A stretch of 64,000 bases of DNA from an uncultured Arenicella sp. (GCA_938048185.1 CALIVT010000029.1:1-64000), one strand, 5' to 3'; counted from the stretch's first letter, positions 1 to 8,026 are shown. Translations and numbers: made by a program. The notes: generated by a model from the letters alone, not told the origin.

Positions 1-78
1 GGTTTAACAATCGCCGAATCTTGGAACCCCTCGGCGATGTACCGCCAGCAGAGTTTGAACAAATGTATTACCATAGCC

Positions 79-106
79 CTGAGTCATGCGAAGCTGCATG
101 ACTCAG
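79..106. other. Perfect 11-bp hairpin upstream of the ferredoxin gene
   Basis: The arms CTGAGTCATGC (79-89) and GCATGACTCAG (96-106) are perfect complements around a six-base loop. Neither strand has a T-tract after the stem, so it does not look like an intrinsic terminator. A second, looser inverted repeat (ATCGCCGA at 10-17 and TCGGCGAT at 31-38) lies just before it. It could be an operator or a leader RNA structure for the ferredoxin gene at 241; function unknown. Confidence 0.5.
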
Positions 107-240
107 ATAAAAATGTCTCCGATCAACCCGGGGCGAACCACTCCTGTCTTGGGGACTTGCATGCCATTCTTACAGACCGTAAACTCTGTCAAATTTCGCA
201 AATAACGAGACTATTACACCGCCATTAGCGGGGACAATTT

Positions 241-561
241 ATGCCTAAAATTACTTTTATTGATTATCAAGGAAATGAAGCGATCGTTGACGCGACTGTT
301 GGCGATAGCCTGATGGAGGCCGCAGTAAGTAATGACGTTCCTGGCATCGATGCAGATTGCGGTGGGGCTTGCGCTTGCGCGACCTGCCACGTTTATGTTG
401 CCGAAGACTGGATGTCCGTTGTGGGTGAGCCTGAGGACCTAGAAGCGGAAATGTTAGATGTTGCGGAGGCTGTTAAGGGTAACTCGCGTTTGTCCTGTCA
501 GGTTAAGCTCAGTGAACAAATGGACGGTATGGTTATAACGACTCCAGAAAGCCAGTTCTAG
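241..561 (+). CDS. 2Fe-2S ferredoxin, adrenodoxin/putidaredoxin type
   Basis: A 106-residue soluble electron carrier. The cluster ligands are visible as Cys40, Cys46 and Cys49 (C-X5-C-X2-C) with the fourth at Cys86, the spacing of vertebrate/bacterial P450-type [2Fe-2S] ferredoxins. There is an additional Cys44 inside the loop. Length matches the family (about 105 residues). A GGGGA ribosome binding site precedes the ATG. Such proteins pass electrons from an NAD(P)H-dependent reductase to cytochromes P450 or other oxygenases, or serve Fe-S assembly; neither a P450 nor a ferredoxin reductase is visible nearby, and isc genes are absent, so the partner is unknown. The gene is convergent with the nitroreductase. 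The family call is secure; the physiological role is not. Confidence 0.93.
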   Translation: MPKITFIDYQGNEAIVDATVGDSLMEAAVSNDVPGIDADCGGACACATCHVYVAEDWMSVVGEPEDLEAEMLDVAEAVKGNSRLSCQVKLSEQMDGMVITTPESQF

Positions 562-576
562 CTGGCAGGGTTGGGG

Positions 577-1143
577 TCACTGAATACCGTCCCAGCGCTC
601 CAAAAACTCACTCACGTCGACAATAGGGATAGGTTTGACGACTTTAGGTGTGCCTAAGTAAACGAAGCCAACAATTTGATCGGTGGGTGCTAGGCCAAGG
701 CCCTCTAGCATTTCGCGTCTGAACATCATGCTGCCTGATCGCCATATCGCGCCGAGGCCTTGGGCGTGAGCGGCGACCATCATCATTTGGGCAGCCGCGC
801 CTGCAGATAATACCTGCTCAATTGTGGGCACTTTCTCATGCTCTTGTATCGCGGCAACCACCGCGATTATGGTTGGTGCGCGCATTGGCTTACTTTTGAT
901 TTTCGCGGCCAAGTTTGGCTCTAATTCTTTTCCGTCAGCGCTACTCTTGACGTTGACCATTAATTCACCAAATTTTTGCCTGGCGTTGCCGTCGATTAGT
1001 AAAAACTTCCAGGGTTTAAGGCTTCGGTGGTCGCAAGCGCGTAATGCGGCTTTGATAATATTGTCGAGTTGGCGTGCTGTCGGCGCGGGTTCGGTCAATA
1101 TATTGGCCGAGCTTCTCGTGTGTAATGCGGTGAGTGCGTCCAT
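577..1143 (-). CDS. Nitroreductase-family flavoenzyme (YdjA-like)
   Basis: A 188-residue protein with the FMN-binding nitroreductase fold: an N-terminal R-R/S-x-N-like start (HTRSSANILTEPAP), the RACDHRSLKPWKFLLIDG segment typical of the short YdjA/TdsD branch, and a C-terminal GFVYLGTP motif that closes the flavin pocket. Family members reduce nitro compounds, quinones or enones with NAD(P)H through a dimeric FMN enzyme; the natural substrate cannot be read from sequence. No clear ribosome binding site precedes the ATG at 1143, but the N-terminus aligns with the family's usual start. It ends 15 bp from the end of the convergent ferredoxin gene. No membrane segment or signal peptide is seen. 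Confidence 0.88.
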   Translation of the reverse strand: MDALTALHTRSSANILTEPAPTARQLDNIIKAALRACDHRSLKPWKFLLIDGNARQKFGELMVNVKSSADGKELEPNLAAKIKSKPMRAPTIIAVVAAIQEHEKVPTIEQVLSAGAAAQMMMVAAHAQGLGAIWRSGSMMFRREMLEGLGLAPTDQIVGFVYLGTPKVVKPIPIVDVSEFLERWDGIQ

Positions 1144-1366
1144 TTATAGAGTTAAATTCAGTTCAATTAGGGTAACAAGCGTCCGAATTATAGCATTCGG
1201 CTTGATGTGTAAAATTGAATCTACAACTAACCGAAAGAAAAACTGGGTGTTTTTTTTTTGAACACAGCCTAATTTGGTTACCAGATGTCTAATATATTGT
1301 TATATTTTCGAAAAAAAGGGTGTCTTATTATCACGCAGGCTGATTAATGTGGTATCTTTCGTATCA

Positions 1367-1546
1367 GTTAGTGCAAAACACTAACTTTCCTAGACCTCAG
1401 TCCATGTGTCTCCAAGCAACCCGTGAATTGAACTAGGATTTCATCGCCAGAGATAAGGAATTGAAGGTGATGATGTCAGAAAGGATATCCGGGGGGACTT
1501 CCTTTCTTGAAAAGGCTCTTGAGTTAGTGGCTCAAGGGCCTTTTTC
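1367..1546 (+). ncRNA. Candidate small RNA with three stem-loops
   Basis: Three local structures follow each other without a reading frame: a perfect hairpin with arms GTTAGTG (1367-1373) and CACTAAC (1379-1385); a second with arms AGAAAGGA (1478-1485) and TCCTTTCT (1500-1507) whose loop is G-rich; and an intrinsic terminator at 1511-1546. The segment contains four GGA trinucleotides (near 1435, 1457, 1484 and 1495), the motif bound by Csr/Rsm proteins, but they are not all in loops, so an RsmY/CsrB-like role is only a guess. I recognise no known RNA family. A 5' end near 1360 is assumed, not seen. Confidence 0.4.
1511..1546 (+). terminator. Intrinsic terminator with no upstream gene
   Basis: AAAGGCTCTTGAG (1511-1523) pairs with CTCAAGGGCCTTT (1531-1543) with one G-U pair, followed by a short T-run. 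The nearest + strand gene upstream ends at 561, so the terminator most likely belongs to an untranslated transcript. Confidence 0.75.
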
Positions 1547-1858
1547 TTATCAGCTCTTCTCATAACGCTTATTATTAACCTTGCAGGCTCTCGCATGCAA
1601 AAGGCTAACTATTGGGGGGAAGCGACTAAACCTCTACGGGTCTATTTTTGGCTGTTTATCTAGCTGGCTGTGCGACCTATACCTTTCTGATCGCCTTCTT
1701 GGCCTGTCCATTATGGGGTCTCTATGCAACCCAGAACCCCTTTTTACTTATTTATCGTTCGTCTAGCAACTGTCTATTTTTCATAATTAGTCAAAAGCAT
1801 TGCTAAGATGTCCTGATTCAACTGTCTAATAAAAAGACATAACCACAAAGGGACCTTT

Positions 1859-2884
1859 ATGCACGCAAATTCAAACCTTACCTCGAAGATTTACACGTCT
1901 GGCACCTACTTTCCTGAGCAGGTCGTGAAATCAGACGATCTATTTGATGAGATTGGCTCCGAAGCTCAATACGATATGCCACGGACGTGGATGAGTGAAA
2001 CCATGGGTATTGTTGAACGACGAATGTCTGATGCGGATGCCAAGCCTTCCGACTTAGCCGTGCCCGCAGCTAAATCCGCGTTGCAAAAACTTGATGGCGT
2101 AAGCGTGCAAGATATTGATTTAGTTATATTTTGTGGTATCGAGCGAGATCAACCCGAGCCGGCTACCGCGCATACAATTCAACATAAACTAGGGTTGAAC
2201 GCACGCTACGCGTTCGACATAGCGAACGCGTGTTTTGGTTTCATAGACGCCATGCAGATCGCAACGAGCTACGTTAACTCGGGAATTGTGAAATATGCCT
2301 TAGTTGTCACCGGCGAGACGCCAACTAAGGTTTTACGCGCTGCCGTAGATGTGTTAAAAAGGGGTGTCGATATTAAAACAGCCCGAAATATCATCGGTGC
2401 ACTGTCCGTTGGCGATGCTGGCGGCGCGGTTGTTATCGGCCCCACTGAAAAAGATGAAGATTCAGGTTTTAAATTGTTTAACACCGTCTCATTCAGTGAT
2501 CAGGTAGACAAATGTCGATATAACCAGCGTGATGATGGCTCCTTCGAGGGGCATATGATTATGGGGCAATTAGCAGGTGCTTTTGTGCGTTGTCATCGTA
2601 GGCTAATAAGTAAGACACTTGAGCAGCTCGGCTGGCCGGAATTCGATTGGATGCTAACCCATCAAATTGGGCAAAAGCCATTTGATATTTTGTCAAACCT
2701 TAAAGGTGTCGAACCAAGCAAGATGATAAAAACGCTTGATAAGTTTGGTAACATTACATCCGCGACGTTTCCGGCAAATTTCGATAAGTTAATGTTGAGT
2801 AGTTCGGTTGAAAAAGGCCAAAAAATCGGCGGATGCTTTGCCGGTTCAGGAATCGTAGTCGGACAATTCGGCTACGTAATATAA
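1859..2884 (+). CDS. 3-oxoacyl-ACP synthase III (KAS III/FabH)-like ketosynthase
   Basis: A 341-residue thiolase-fold condensing enzyme. The FabH-type triad is readable: Cys125 in the segment IANACFGFIDAM, His268 in THQIGQKP and Asn298 in FGNITSAT. SVGDAGGAVVIG and the C-terminal CFAGSGIVVGQFGYV strand are also typical. KAS III enzymes join an acyl-CoA to malonyl-ACP or another nucleophile; the Cys-flanking residues and the stand-alone context differ from the housekeeping fabH, which usually sits with plsX-fabD-fabG, so a specialised product (signal, pyrone, alkyl ketone or similar) is more likely than bulk fatty-acid initiation. The ATG is preceded by AAAGGGA. The next gene, a membrane-bound DNA-binding protein, starts 52 bp downstream on the same strand and is probably co-transcribed. 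Fold and catalytic class are firm; substrate and product are unknown. Confidence 0.88.
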   Translation: MHANSNLTSKIYTSGTYFPEQVVKSDDLFDEIGSEAQYDMPRTWMSETMGIVERRMSDADAKPSDLAVPAAKSALQKLDGVSVQDIDLVIFCGIERDQPEPATAHTIQHKLGLNARYAFDIANACFGFIDAMQIATSYVNSGIVKYALVVTGETPTKVLRAAVDVLKRGVDIKTARNIIGALSVGDAGGAVVIGPTEKDEDSGFKLFNTVSFSDQVDKCRYNQRDDGSFEGHMIMGQLAGAFVRCHRRLISKTLEQLGWPEFDWMLTHQIGQKPFDILSNLKGVEPSKMIKTLDKFGNITSATFPANFDKLMLSSSVEKGQKIGGCFAGSGIVVGQFGYVI

Positions 2885-2936
2885 TCGGATGAGCCGAGGC
2901 TCGCATACATCATAGATAAGAGTAAGGAAAAGTATC

Positions 2937-3845
2937 ATGAGTATTCATTTAGTATCAGGGCTATTGGCCGTCGCGATAAGTCTCTTCGTGATTATGGCCG
3001 CGTCTCAAGGAAAGAGCAGGTCAAGCTTCTTTGTGCCAATGATTATTGCGTTTGCGCTGTTCCATTTGTCTGAGGTTCTAGGGTTAGTGTTGTTTGGTCA
3101 AGCACACACCATTGAAAACCTTATCCGAGTCTATTACGCGGTGTCGTTGGTTGCGTTGGCGCTGATAAGTTTCTATGCGTGTGAAGTTGCTAATATTAGA
3201 ATAAAGGGGTTCAAGGTCGCGGCTATATGCGCGACGCTTTTTTTCGGGGCGCTTTGTATCGCGACTGATATCGTCGTTGCAGGCGTGCAGTCGATCAATT
3301 ACTTCCCAACCGCGGTCAAGGGACCAGCCTATCTTCTTTTTCGGGTATTCTCGCTAGGCTTACTCTTGGTGATTAGCGCTGTGTTAATTGTTGGATACCG
3401 GCGAGCAAACTCTCATAAACGACAAATCCAGTGCATTTATACCTTATACGCTATTTTTCCGATAATTCTGACGTGCTCAGGGCTGCTCGTCTTAATGGCG
3501 TTAGAGTACAAGATAAATGGTGTTGGCGTATTACCTGCTGCGTCTATCCTATTTATGGTTATTACTTTGGTTTCTGAGGAGCGCCATCAGTTGACTGATA
3601 TCCGCCGCTTTGTGCCGAGTTCAAGCGAACGCAAAACGTCATCTGAGGTAATGAGCATTGTTTCTAGTTACTCGCGCGATGAAATTCAATATCGTGATGC
3701 GGTCAGCGAAATTGAGCGTTTACTCGTGGTACAAAAATATAAGAAGAATAGTGGGAATGCGTCAGCGACAGCCGAGTTGATGGGAATGCCGCGCTCGTCC
3801 TTGTATTCGATCTTCAATCGACTGAAGATTGATGCAAATAAATAG
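2937..3845 (+). CDS. Seven-helix membrane protein with C-terminal Fis-type HTH
   Basis: A 302-residue protein with about seven hydrophobic helices in residues 3-215 (for example HLVSGLLAVAISLFVIMAAS and LPAASILFMVITLVS). A charged cytoplasmic linker follows, then a C-terminal helix-turn-helix with the Fis/NtrC-C-terminus pattern: GNASATAELMGMPRSSLYSI and the RLKI end. There is no kinase, receiver or AAA+ domain. I infer a one-component membrane receptor whose tail binds DNA directly; the 7TM half resembles the N-terminal sensor modules of some histidine kinases. A ribosome binding site (TAAGGAAAAG) precedes the ATG. It follows the ketosynthase gene by 52 bp, so it may sense that enzyme's product or control its operon. 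The DNA-binding call is from a short motif and should be regarded as probable. Confidence 0.72.
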   Translation: MSIHLVSGLLAVAISLFVIMAASQGKSRSSFFVPMIIAFALFHLSEVLGLVLFGQAHTIENLIRVYYAVSLVALALISFYACEVANIRIKGFKVAAICATLFFGALCIATDIVVAGVQSINYFPTAVKGPAYLLFRVFSLGLLLVISAVLIVGYRRANSHKRQIQCIYTLYAIFPIILTCSGLLVLMALEYKINGVGVLPAASILFMVITLVSEERHQLTDIRRFVPSSSERKTSSEVMSIVSSYSRDEIQYRDAVSEIERLLVVQKYKKNSGNASATAELMGMPRSSLYSIFNRLKIDANK

Positions 3846-3898
3846 GGCGTTCTCTCCCGACTTTGCACACGCTGGTTTTTTTAAGTTTCGGTTGGCGT

Positions 3899-5029
3899 CT
3901 ATAACGTGGGCGGGTTGTGTTCAAGGTACTCGCGAAAAGCACGCAGCCCCTCATCAATATGCGCTCGACCAAATCCGATTCGAAACCGGTCGCTTGGCGC
4001 TTCCATCAACTCAGAGCGGTAGATGGAGGCAGGTAATAACAGTACACCGCTTTTTGCGACTAAGTCTTTGCAGAAATTCTCGACACCGTCACGGCCGTTA
4101 AAGCGTGGGAAGGCAATGCAACCGCCATCAGGGTGCTGCCAGTCGAAAAGATCGTCGTAGTCTTTGAAGAATAGGTCCAATTTCTCAAGGTTGCTTGCCA
4201 TCAAGCTACGGTTTCTGTGCAGTAACTTATCTCTTATGCCCAGTGCGATTTCAGCCAGTCGCTCACTCGGTGCTGAGTTACAGATCGACAAATAATGTTT
4301 GTAGCGCTCGAGTTTACCCAAAATGTTTTTGTCTTGTGACGCTATCCACCCGATACGTAAACCAGGCAGACCGTAGGCCTTTGACATTACGTTCAGCGAT
4401 AGGGCCTTTTCGTAAACATCGGCCGACTGCTCAATGCGTTTACTCTCGTCCAGCTCTAGTAGTCGATAGACTTCGTCGCTGAATAGATAGAGGTCGTGTT
4501 GACGACAGATTGCAATTAGCTCAGCGTAGTCGTCTTTTGCAATAATCGCACCCGTCGGGTTATTCGGAAAGCATACTGATATTAGCTTGGTATTCGGGCG
4601 AATCGCGTGCCGAATTTCATCTAAATCTAAATGCCAGTTATCGCTTTGATTTAAGGCAACACCGCTTACCTCGCAGATATCCAGTGGCAAGGTTTCTGCC
4701 GCCTGATAGTTTGGCACAACCACAATGGCGTGATCGTCTTTGCTAAGCAGCACACGCATTGCCGCATAAACGCCTTCTTCAGCACCCGCGAAGCATACGA
4801 TATTATCGGCATTTAGCTTGTCATAAGTTCTGGCAATCGCTTTGCGAAGGCTAGGCGCCCCCCATGTCTCGGTGTAGCCTAAGGGTAAGTCGACTAAACT
4901 ATCAATTGTCAGCCCTGCGAGGTCCAGCAACTCTCGGATAGTTACGCTTTGCACGTCTGACGCAGTCATGTGATGTTTTGCGCTGAATTCCCATTTAGAA
5001 AAATACACTTCTAGAGCGAAGTTTCGCAT
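3899..5029 (-). CDS. PLP-dependent aminotransferase, class I/II fold
   Basis: A 376-residue fold-type I enzyme. Readable landmarks are the FAGAEEGVYAAMR cofactor-phosphate loop, the CFPNNPTGA motif with the Asn that contacts PLP, FSDEVYR with the Asp/Tyr pair, and the Schiff-base lysine in NVMSKAYGLPGLRIGW; the C-terminal RFRIGFGR carries the substrate-carboxylate arginine. It transfers amino groups between an amino acid and a keto acid, or catalyses a related PLP reaction. A strong GGAGG lies seven bases before the ATG. It is convergent with the 7TM-HTH gene, 53 bp between stop codons. A role in modifying the ketosynthase product is possible, but adjacency on the opposite strand is weak evidence. 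Substrate unknown. Confidence 0.88.
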   Translation of the reverse strand: MRNFALEVYFSKWEFSAKHHMTASDVQSVTIRELLDLAGLTIDSLVDLPLGYTETWGAPSLRKAIARTYDKLNADNIVCFAGAEEGVYAAMRVLLSKDDHAIVVVPNYQAAETLPLDICEVSGVALNQSDNWHLDLDEIRHAIRPNTKLISVCFPNNPTGAIIAKDDYAELIAICRQHDLYLFSDEVYRLLELDESKRIEQSADVYEKALSLNVMSKAYGLPGLRIGWIASQDKNILGKLERYKHYLSICNSAPSERLAEIALGIRDKLLHRNRSLMASNLEKLDLFFKDYDDLFDWQHPDGGCIAFPRFNGRDGVENFCKDLVAKSGVLLLPASIYRSELMEAPSDRFRIGFGRAHIDEGLRAFREYLEHNPPTL

Positions 5030-5195
5030 ACTGATACCTCCGGCTGATTGGCCCTTATCCTGCGTTTAGTTAACCTTGATTGCGATTTTAGCCGGAGCGC
5101 TAGCTGAGGCCAATATTTGTTGTGTGGATTCCAAATGCTGATCTCCCATACTGATGCTAGTCTAGCACTGTATCTAATGGTATTAAGTGGCGGCA

Positions 5196-5609
5196 CTATT
5201 TTTGAGGAGATGATTGCTGCGACCCACCAGCTTTTTCTAGGTAGTTTTGTACTACTGGATTGAGCACTATGCTTGTTGCTACACCGCCAATAAACGCAAA
5301 CATTATTACAAACCCGATGATAAATCTCGGTAAGGAGTTGTTGGTAAACAAATCAAATGCGATGTGCGCCATATTAAGCACGAGACAGATGCAGCATGCG
5401 AATGCCAGAATTGTCGAGCACGCTGCTAAAACGTAGAAATAAAAACTGCCGACCGACAACGCGACAAGAGTGGAAACCACCGCCGCAACCACAAACGTAA
5501 TCGTTATTAGTAAGTTACGAAGCAGGGTAAAGAAGGCGTTTATCCCATCGATTTGGTTTGAGAGATGGTTTCTTGATTCGGTAAGAATCATTCGCTTGTT
5601 ATTATTCAA
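5196..5609 (-). CDS. Small integral membrane protein of unknown function
   Basis: A 137-residue protein with a charged N-terminus (about 25 residues) and about three to four hydrophobic helices: around residues 30-50 (LLITITFVVAAVVSTLVAL), 55-80 and 92-115. It has a hydrophilic Gln/Ser/Lys tail. I recognise no family. It lies upstream of the aminotransferase on the same strand with a 166-bp gap, so an operon is possible. The composition is protein-like, with long hydrophobic runs separated by charged turns, which supports a real gene, but there are no catalytic motifs. Confidence 0.6.
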   Translation of the reverse strand: MNNNKRMILTESRNHLSNQIDGINAFFTLLRNLLITITFVVAAVVSTLVALSVGSFYFYVLAACSTILAFACCICLVLNMAHIAFDLFTNNSLPRFIIGFVIMFAFIGGVATSIVLNPVVQNYLEKAGGSQQSSPQK

Positions 5610-5718
5610 CTTGCCAAATTAGTATAGGGTGGAAGGTTTTTTTTGCATGAGTGTTCGGCTATTTTATCGGGTTTCGCCTAGATACGGGTTTGTAGACAGC
5701 GGTCGAAACTTCCCCAGA

Positions 5719-6621
5719 TCATTTCCTGAATGATGCAGGCGTTCTATTATAGAATCGCTTAAATGCCTTTTTAAAGGCACTCCCGGATGTATAACCAACT
5801 TGTTGCGCAATGTTGTCTAATGAATCCGTATTTTGTTCTATATATCGCTTCGCGAGTTGCATCCGAATACTGAGAAGATAGTTCATTGGCGTTGTGCCGA
5901 CTAAATCACGAAATCGGTTGGCAATAATTGACCGAGACATTCCCGCTTCCAACGCCAGTGATTCCAGTGACCAAGTTTGCTCCGGGGAGTTATGGATAGC
6001 AGATAACGCAATTGATATTTTCTTGTCTTTTAGTGCAGTTAGAAAATTATCATCTCCATGATTGAGCTCGATATAGGCGCGAACAATTTGAATAAAGAGT
6101 ATTTCTGTTACCTTATTAATCAGTGCGTCTTTACCAAGTTGATCCGTGTTTGATTCCGATACAATCAATTTAAGGGCAGCATCAAGCCAACTAAATTTAT
6201 GCCGATGTCGTTGGTTCAAATGAATAATGTTGGGTAGTGCATTTACTAACGGGTTCTCCATTCCTCTGTCGAATTCGAAGTATCCACAAACTATGTTGAA
6301 ATTTTCCCGATCACTTTCGAATGGGTTTTTACCACTAATAATACCTTCTACGGTTTGGATACCGGGCAAGCATGTAGTTCCCGGTTGGTCAGATATTTGG
6401 TGTTTCAAACCATGCGGTAATATCAGAATATCGCCACCGACCAGCGGTACTGGTTGATCCAGAGACTCGGCTTGTAACCAACATTGCCCACGCTCGATAA
6501 TATGAAACGATGCTTGCTTCATTTGAGGTATGTCTATTCCCCAAGGAGAACTGAAACAGGTATTGAAATACACGCTACCCGTTAAATGTATGTTTTTTAA
6601 AATGTCACTAAGTGCGTCCAT
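5719..6621 (-). CDS. AraC-family transcriptional regulator with cupin sensor domain
   Basis: A 300-residue regulator. Residues about 10-190 look like the AraC-associated cupin domain (FHIIERGQCWLQ and GGDILILPHGLKHQI strands). The C-terminus has the paired helix-turn-helix of the family: the first around WSLESLALEAGMSRSIIANR and the second in DNIAQQVGYTSGSAFKKAFK, followed by the canonical FYNRTPASFRK end. It has GAGAGGAAA before the ATG. It is divergent from the exported hydrolase at 6743, and the 121-bp spacer contains an inverted repeat, so it probably controls that gene and itself. The ligand is unknown. Confidence 0.9.
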   Translation of the reverse strand: MDALSDILKNIHLTGSVYFNTCFSSPWGIDIPQMKQASFHIIERGQCWLQAESLDQPVPLVGGDILILPHGLKHQISDQPGTTCLPGIQTVEGIISGKNPFESDRENFNIVCGYFEFDRGMENPLVNALPNIIHLNQRHRHKFSWLDAALKLIVSESNTDQLGKDALINKVTEILFIQIVRAYIELNHGDDNFLTALKDKKISIALSAIHNSPEQTWSLESLALEAGMSRSIIANRFRDLVGTTPMNYLLSIRMQLAKRYIEQNTDSLDNIAQQVGYTSGSAFKKAFKRFYNRTPASFRK

Positions 6622-6629
6622 TTTCCTCT

Positions 6630-6692
6630 CATATAAATACTAAAAGACACTAAATCAGTACTAATGGTCACTGATAGTATTTTATTTATATG
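6630..6692. promoter_or_regulatory. Candidate operator between divergent AraC regulator and hydrolase
   Basis: An AT-rich imperfect inverted repeat: CATATAAATACTA at 6630-6642 faces TAGTATTTTATTTATATG at 6675-6692 (same arm with a five-base insertion). Between them are related CACTAAATCAGT/GTCACTGATAGT blocks. The position, exactly between the divergent starts at 6621 and 6743, makes it the likely binding region for the AraC protein. Confidence 0.45.
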
Positions 6693-6742
6693 GATAATAA
6701 TACTTGAAATTATTCAATATCAACAATTTTAGGAAATAGAAT

Positions 6743-7492
6743 ATGAAACATACGACTTCAAAACTAATGCTGTCGGTCAGCATATTGTTTGCCAGCACTG
6801 CCTTTGCTCAAAAACAAGAATCCGGCATTCCCGATCCTGGGATGGCAATGTCAAAAGGTAACACTGCTGTTGTTATAACCGACCCGCAAAATGATTTTCT
6901 AAGCCCAGATGGGGTAACGTGGGGCGTCGTAGGAAAGAGCGTTAAAGAAAACAATACAGTTGAAAATTTGGATACGTTGTTTAAAACCGCCAAAACAAAT
7001 GACATTCCAGTGTTTGTCTCGCCACATTACTACTATCCGCATGATCATAAATGGGAACATGAAGGGTCATTGGAAGTTCTAATGCACAGCATCAAAATGT
7101 TCGATCGGGTAAGCCCTTTATCCGTCAAGGGTTTTGAAGGGTCTGGGGCCGATTGGCTTGAGCAATATAAGAAATACATTGACGATGGCGAAACAGTCGT
7201 CACTAGCCCGCACAAAGTTTATGGTCCAGAGACAAATGACCTTGTTTTGCAATTGCGTAAGCGTGGTATCGACAAAATAATCTTAGCAGGCATGTCGTCT
7301 AATTTGTGTACAGAGTCGCATTTACGTGAGTTAATGGAACAAGGTTTTGAGGTTCAGGTCGTTTCAGACGCGACTGCAGGCGCGATACTACCTGGTGCAA
7401 ACGCTTATGAAGCGTCATTGGTTAATTTTAAAATGATTGCAAATGCAGTTAGAACTACCAAAGAGACCGTGGCGCAGATGAAGAAGCTTTAA
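6743..7492 (+). CDS. Exported cysteine hydrolase of the isochorismatase family
   Basis: A 249-residue protein with a clear signal peptide (positive start, hydrophobic core, cleavage predicted after AFA at residue 22). The mature part carries the isochorismatase-like triad: Asp47 in ITDPQNDF, Lys158 in SPHKVYG and Cys189 in SSNLCTESHLREL. Family members hydrolyse isochorismate, nicotinamide, N-carbamoyl compounds or other amides; most are cytoplasmic, so periplasmic location is unusual. AGGAAA precedes the ATG. It is divergent from an AraC regulator that probably controls it and is followed by a terminator at 7515-7544, so it is a single-gene unit. Exact substrate unknown; isochorismate itself is unlikely in the periplasm. 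Confidence 0.88.
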   Translation: MKHTTSKLMLSVSILFASTAFAQKQESGIPDPGMAMSKGNTAVVITDPQNDFLSPDGVTWGVVGKSVKENNTVENLDTLFKTAKTNDIPVFVSPHYYYPHDHKWEHEGSLEVLMHSIKMFDRVSPLSVKGFEGSGADWLEQYKKYIDDGETVVTSPHKVYGPETNDLVLQLRKRGIDKIILAGMSSNLCTESHLRELMEQGFEVQVVSDATAGAILPGANAYEASLVNFKMIANAVRTTKETVAQMKKL

Positions 7493-7514
7493 CGGATAGC
7501 ATCTAACCTCTTGC

Positions 7515-7544
7515 AACGGCCTTGCAGTAATGCAGGGCCGTTTT
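7515..7544 (+). terminator. Intrinsic terminator after the exported hydrolase
   Basis: AACGGCCTTGCA pairs with TGCAGGGCCGTT around GTAA (one mismatched or wobble position) and runs into a T-tract 23 bp after the stop codon. Confidence 0.85.
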
Positions 7545-7732
7545 GTCTTACCCTTCTTATAAATACAGAGTTATTGAGGTAATCATTTCGAACTAGATTC
7601 ATTATGACTTTTTTACGACAAGCTTGGTCGAGAAAAGGAGAGTGCTTAACTTTTTAGCGCCTTTTGCTTTATCAATTACAGTAAAACGAAAGGTCGTGTC
7701 ATCCGCTAATAATTGGGTCTAAGAGCCAAAAG

Positions 7733-7936
7733 GTGTTTATGGTCTATCTTAAACCTGTGCATCAAGCGGGTTGGTTGAATAAGCAAGCGGCTGAGACCGT
7801 GTTAGACGAGCTTGAGGCGCAGTGGGCCGATAAGTATCCAATCGTGATTCAGATGTGGCGCAAGAAGTGGGAAAACTTATCTGTATACTTTCGCTACCCT
7901 GAGCCGATTCGCAAGGTCACTAATGCTAAAATATGA
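7733..7936 (+). pseudogene. IS256-family transposase remnant
   Basis: The 67-residue translation contains a short stretch characteristic of the C-terminal half of mutator/IS256 transposases: a Lys/Trp-rich segment YPIVIQMWRKKWENLSVYF followed by YPEPIRKV and TNAKI. In intact members the sequence reads like IRK-V-IYTTNAIE, so three residues appear deleted at the IRKV/TNA junction and the reading frame stops at once. The N-terminal two thirds and the DDE core are missing and no terminal inverted repeats are visible. It is a dead relic about 90 bp from a tRNA-Asn gene. The family assignment rests on this one stretch but is distinctive. Confidence 0.72.
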
Positions 7937-8026
7937 AATTTTCTACCCAAAATTGAAATTTATTATTTTAGTGGTATGGATATCTAAAGTAATCGCATCT
8001 AATTCCTTTTAAATCAACACGTTGAA

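Larger units (their letters stand above)
1144..1858. other. 715-bp gene-free interval with an RNA-like element
   Basis: No credible protein gene is visible here. Short open frames at 824-1261 (antisense to the nitroreductase) and 1581-1766 have no family features. A T10 run lies at about 1250-1259 without a convincing stem before it. The notable content is a series of stem-loops at 1367-1546 ending in a strong intrinsic terminator (described separately). The AAGGGA ribosome binding site for the next gene lies just before 1859. Confidence 0.6.

Noticed and set aside
37-228. A 63-codon open frame before the ferredoxin gene
   Set aside because: It spans the strong hairpin at 79-106, has no ribosome binding site and no protein-like composition.
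824-1261. A 145-codon open frame opposite the nitroreductase gene
   Set aside because: It is antisense to a clear nitroreductase; hydrophobic stretches arise from the complementary strand, and it ends in a T-run.
3899-5029. CqsA-like autoinducer synthase
   Set aside because: The PLP enzyme reads as an ordinary class I/II aminotransferase, without the alpha-oxoamine synthase wording; only the broader family is supported.
5011-5196. A 61-codon minus-strand frame starting with GTG at the stop of the 137-residue membrane protein
   Set aside because: It overlaps the strongly supported aminotransferase start and its ribosome binding site and has no family features.
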